Below are positions 61,048 through 64,000 of a stretch of DNA of 64,000 nucleotides, in pieces (positions within the stretch are counted from its first letter, which is position 1; the number at the start of each line of letters is the position of its first letter). The DNA is taken from NCBI RefSeq assembly GCF_900156315.1, contig NZ_FTNI01000017.1, positions 1 through 64,000 of the forward strand. Reading direction: 5' to 3'. The position numbers were made by a program, and so were the translations under genes. This DNA comes from Microbispora rosea. Its GTDB lineage: Bacteria > Actinomycetota > Actinomycetes > Streptosporangiales > Streptosporangiaceae. The notes beneath the pieces were generated by a model that was not told the origin of the DNA, ran no database searches, and saw only the letters and a program-made list of their open reading frames with translations.

Positions 61048-63009
61048 TCAGCCGGAGGGCGTGCTGCCGGGCCGCCTGACCTGTTCGTCCGCCAGCGGCG
61101 CGACGAGCGCCCCCTCGGCAGGGGACGTCACGGGGGACGCCACAGGGGACGCCGCGGCGACCGGCTGGTCGAAGATGTCGATGTCGACCTCCTCGCCGCC
61201 GACCGTCAGCGTCTCCCAGGCTCCGCTCACCAGCAGGGTGCGCAGCGTCTCGCTCCGCAGTTCGCGCAGGTGCCGGATGAGGGTGGCGTCGTCGGGCATG
61301 CCGGGAACACGTGGTGACAGGCGGTCGCGGATCTGCCGCAGGCGCTCCATCAGGGCGTCGATGTCCGCTTCCCTGTCCGGGGCGGTGCGGCCCTCCTCGA
61401 TGCCGTGGACGATCGTGTCCTTGATCGCCCGGGTGACGCCCTGCTCGTCGGTGGTAACCATCGCGTTCCACGCGCGGCTCTTGTGCCGATACTGCAGCAT
61501 CGACATCGCCGCCTCGTGCCGTACGAAGTCGGCGTCCCGCAGCGGCCTGCCGCGCCAGTTGCGGTTGAGCGAGCGGGCCAGCGAGATGGCCGACGCCAGC
61601 CCGCTGTTGAGGCCCCGCCCCGGCCAGAAGTGGATCGCGTTGGCCGCGTCCCCGAGGAGGAACCCGTACGTCCCCGGGGTGGTCGAGGTGGGGGAGTACA
61701 ACCGGGCGGTGAACCGCGGCCGCTGCACCATGTCCAGCCGGAAGGCGGTGACCGCGCTCACGTCGCCGTCGGCGACGCCGAAGAGCGCGAGCCCTTCCTG
61801 CGCCCGCTTCCACAGTGCCGAGCCCCTGATCAGGGCGGGCAGGAACAGCGTGTGGTGGGTCGAGCAGTGGAAGTCCCCGTCCTCGGTGCGCTCCATCAGG
61901 CAGGGGCTGGAGGCGACGCACTCCTCGAACACGTGCCGGACGGGGTCGATGCCGACGACCTCCGCGGCCTCGTCGTCGGTGAGCCGCATGTTCAGGAAGC
62001 CCTCGCCGCGCAGGGAGTTCAGGAGGAACCGGTTCTGCGCCACGGTCAGCAGCACGATCGCCGGGTCCGGCAGGCTGGACTTCACCCGCAGCCCCAGCAC
62101 CACGTCCTGCAGGTGCCGGCCGTCGAGCGAGAAGATCGAGTCGTCGGCCCGGCCGAACCTGTCGGTGAAGTGCTCGCGGGTCCGCGAGCGCCCTCCCTCG
62201 CAGATGGCGAGCACGTGCTCCTTGGCCACGGCGTCCTGGCGCTCCGCGACGTCGAATCTTTCGGGCACCAGGCGGATGCGGGCGGACCTCTCGTTCGCCA
62301 TCTCCAGCAGGGTGTCCTCGATGTAGGCGATTCGGATGTTCCGCGGGCCGTAGCCGCGGATCGAATCCGGACCGGCCGGCCACATCTCGCTGTAGGACCC
62401 CTCGGTGAACAGCCGCGACTGGACGTCCTCCGGGAGGTTCAGATACTGGCGGCTCTGCACCGTCACGACCTGCTGCCGCCGGTTGTTGCCCTGTGTGGCG
62501 TTCTTCCACACGATCTGCTGCCCGTCCTCGGTCCAGCGGCCGTCGTAGATCGTGATGGTGACCCGTTGCCCCATGAGGTGGTCGAGGAGCAGGGCGAAGG
62601 CCAGCCCGACGGGCCCGCCGCCGGAGACGGTGACGTGCAGGACCTGCTCCGGTTCGATGTCCGGAACCGGCGGGCGGAACCGCTGCATCAGGGAGGTGTT
62701 CACGACCGTCTCGGAGTCGTCGAACGCCTCGAAGCGGAACGTCTCCCCTCCGATGGCGATCGTGTCGCCGGGCCGGAGCACATGCGTGGTGACGCGCCTG
62801 CCGTTGACCAGCGTCCCGTTGCTGCTGCCCCGGTCGAGTAGCACGTAGCCCTCGGCCTCGCGGCGCACCTCCGCGTGGAAGCGGGAGGCCCTCTCACTCG
62901 TGATCACCACACTGTTGTCGCCTCTGCGACCGAAGGTGATCGGCTTGTCGTCGATCGGGAAACGCTGACCGGCAAGGGGACCCTCATGCCCGACTATCGC
63001 AGGTGGCAT
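61048..63009 (-). CDS. FHA domain fused to a flavin-monooxygenase-like protein
   Basis: 653 aa. AAAGGGGG lies 7 bp before the ATG. Residues about 20-95 are a canonical FHA phosphothreonine-binding domain: FGRRGDNSVVI, SRFHAEV (42-48) and GSSNGTLVNG (61-70). Residues about 122-500 look like a PHBH/MICAL-type FAD monooxygenase: Rossmann strand and loop VTVSGGGPVGLAFALL (127-142) and the FAD-ribityl motif GFLLGDAANAIHFWPGRGLNSG (449-470). The second Gly position of the dinucleotide loop (GGGPVG) is near-canonical. A helical segment (about 500-600) and Pro/Ala-rich tail follow. The pairing suggests a redox enzyme recruited by a Ser/Thr-kinase product. No kinase gene is in the window. Substrate unknown. 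Confidence 0.82.
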   Translation of the reverse strand: MPPAIVGHEGPLAGQRFPIDDKPITFGRRGDNSVVITSERASRFHAEVRREAEGYVLLDRGSSNGTLVNGRRVTTHVLRPGDTIAIGGETFRFEAFDDSETVVNTSLMQRFRPPVPDIEPEQVLHVTVSGGGPVGLAFALLLDHLMGQRVTITIYDGRWTEDGQQIVWKNATQGNNRRQQVVTVQSRQYLNLPEDVQSRLFTEGSYSEMWPAGPDSIRGYGPRNIRIAYIEDTLLEMANERSARIRLVPERFDVAERQDAVAKEHVLAICEGGRSRTREHFTDRFGRADDSIFSLDGRHLQDVVLGLRVKSSLPDPAIVLLTVAQNRFLLNSLRGEGFLNMRLTDDEAAEVVGIDPVRHVFEECVASSPCLMERTEDGDFHCSTHHTLFLPALIRGSALWKRAQEGLALFGVADGDVSAVTAFRLDMVQRPRFTARLYSPTSTTPGTYGFLLGDAANAIHFWPGRGLNSGLASAISLARSLNRNWRGRPLRDADFVRHEAAMSMLQYRHKSRAWNAMVTTDEQGVTRAIKDTIVHGIEEGRTAPDREADIDALMERLRQIRDRLSPRVPGMPDDATLIRHLRELRSETLRTLLVSGAWETLTVGGEEVDIDIFDQPVAAASPVASPVTSPAEGALVAPLADEQVRRPGSTPSG

Positions 63010-63177
63010 CGGTTTACCCCCTTTCCCTCGGAATCACCGATGCGATCATTTATCGTGACATGCTTCCCGGCTGCTGCAAAGGTCCCAGTCAGGAAGGGCG
63101 ACCACCCCCGTGCCGGCGAGGCGGGCGCCGTCGCGCCCTTCGCCCCTGCACCGCCGGACCGGTTCCATCCGATGTGC

Positions 63178-63846
63178 TCACTGCGTGATGAGGAACCCGT
63201 TGTGGTCGCGGGCCACCCCGCCGGCGCGGGCGGCGATCGCGAGGGCGGCCCGACGGGCGGCGGCGGGAACCTCCGTGCCGTAGCCGCCGTCCGCCGACAG
63301 CTCGTACGTCACGTCGTCGGCGTCCCACTCGGTGACGAAGACCTCGATCGGGCTCTCGGCGCTGGTCAGCAGCGTCGTTCCCGCCTCGGTCACCGCCGCG
63401 ACGACCAGGCCGGGCACGTCGTCCGCGAGCAGGCCGATCACCTCGTCCACCGGGACGGGCCGTCCGCCGGTGACCTCGGCCAAGTCCTCCGGGGGCTCCT
63501 GGCACTCCGGGTGCTCCCGGCCGCCGAGCCGCTCGGCCAGCCCCCGCACGAGCAGGCTCGGCCGGGCGAAGTCGCCGCCCGCCTCGCTGTCGATGGTGCG
63601 GGCGAAGAACGCGGCCCCCCAGCCCGCCGGAAGCCCCGCCCTGGCCGCCAGCTCCGGGGTCAGCTCGATCGGCCCGCGCAGCTCGACGTTCTCGCCGATC
63701 TTGAAGCCTCGCCCGTACGGCCCGGCCTGCGGGTCGTGCAGCCGCACCGTCTCCAGCACGGTCGCGGGATCGGGCGCGTACGGCAGCAGCAGCGTCGGCC
63801 CCCTGCGCAGCCGCCGGGCCAGGAAGAAATCGGAGATGACACCCAT
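63178..63846 (-). CDS. Protein of unknown function upstream of the FHA-flavoprotein
   Basis: 222 aa, soluble, acidic. Starts MGVISDFFLARRLRRG; contains LPAGWGAAFFARTIDSEAGGDFARPSLLVRGLAERLGG and ends GVARDHNGFLITQ. I recognise no family. Same strand as the FHA-flavoprotein gene, 168 bp before it, so the two could share control. Confidence 0.7.
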   Translation of the reverse strand: MGVISDFFLARRLRRGPTLLLPYAPDPATVLETVRLHDPQAGPYGRGFKIGENVELRGPIELTPELAARAGLPAGWGAAFFARTIDSEAGGDFARPSLLVRGLAERLGGREHPECQEPPEDLAEVTGGRPVPVDEVIGLLADDVPGLVVAAVTEAGTTLLTSAESPIEVFVTEWDADDVTYELSADGGYGTEVPAAARRAALAIAARAGGVARDHNGFLITQ

Positions 63847-63907
63847 GCGGCCACTGTTCCGCCCGCCACTTGTGGCCGTCTTGGAACCAGGTTGCCCCGC
63901 CGGGCGG

Positions 63908-64000
63908 CTAGGCGTACGCGATCTGGCGCATCCTCGCGCAGATCCCGCCGGGATCGCCCAGGTAGCGCCAGGGGGTCTCGGTCACCAGATCGCCGAGCGC
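63908..64000 (-). CDS. C-terminal end of a gene cut by the right edge
   Basis: The last 30 codons of an open frame entering from the right, ending TAG at 63908-63910, with WRYLGDPGGICARM near its end. Codon use fits a real gene; too short to name. It lies 62 bp upstream of the 222-aa gene on the same strand. Confidence 0.55.
   Translation of the reverse strand, partial: ALGDLVTETPWRYLGDPGGICARMRQIAYA

Noticed and set aside
1-64000. tRNA, rRNA, transposase and prophage genes
   Set aside because: None was found on reading both strands; a tRNA search program would settle short tRNAs that I may have missed.

Overview
The window is chromosomal DNA from a high-GC actinomycete. Codon third positions are almost all G/C and GTG/TTG starts are frequent. 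The gene order DUF3046 ... recA-recX-rny ... miaB ... miaA-dapF, with RNase Y between recX and miaB, fits the Streptosporangiales (Nonomuraea/Streptosporangium/Microbispora relatives). This assignment rests on gene content and order only. I saw no rRNA, tRNA, CRISPR array, insertion sequence or prophage.

Layout: (1) 1-2.7 kb: a TAT-exported two-domain laccase (cut by the left edge) diverges from a secreted cupredoxin with two Ig-like repeats. (2) 2.7-9.7 kb: an amino-sugar module on the minus strand (lipoprotein, two permeases, NagZ-like GH3), a divergent ROK regulator with a palindromic operator candidate between them, and a VanX-like D-Ala-D-Ala dipeptidase; together they suggest recovery of cell-wall fragments. 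(3) 9.7-17.1 kb: a GlxA-type regulator divergent from an MFS exporter, then the 1681-aa helicase Lhr. (4) 17.3-25.7 kb: VOC protein, DUF3046, a four-gene ABC-exporter operon lying between DUF3046 and recA, recA with a LexA box, recX with a repeat-expanded N-terminus, and rny. (5) 26-31 kb: LVIVD-repeat secreted protein divergent from a DUF305 lipoprotein, then an S9 peptidase. (6) 31-35 kb: a GluABCD-type amino-acid importer with a second binding protein. (7) 35-40 kb: a membrane protein, a NarL-type two-component pair and an orphan HAMP-type kinase. (8) 40-51 kb: miaB, RNase Z, MEMO-like protein, Ogt, miaA, dapF, an SCO6745-family protein, a TPR protein and an SDR. (9) 51-57 kb: a glycine-betaine/choline-type importer (ATPase, double-length permease, two binding proteins) behind a 490-bp leader with potential RNA structure, then a secreted HNH nuclease. 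(10) 57.6-64 kb: a membrane protein, an ECF sigma factor with a CU044_5270 partner, and an FHA domain fused to a flavin-monooxygenase-like protein.

The most unusual pattern is short tandem duplication at gene 3' ends. In at least seven genes (GH3, rny, response regulator, the DPC..C membrane protein, SDR, second betaine-binding protein, HNH nuclease) the repeated unit includes the gene's own last codons and/or stop codon. Separate in-frame repeats (units of 9, 12, 15 or 36 bp) sit in linkers of Lhr, RecX, the S9 peptidase, the histidine kinase and the sigma factor. Other points worth a look are the FHA-flavoprotein fusion, the branched leader RNA candidate before the betaine operon, and a 119-bp perfect repeat in the cupredoxin gene.
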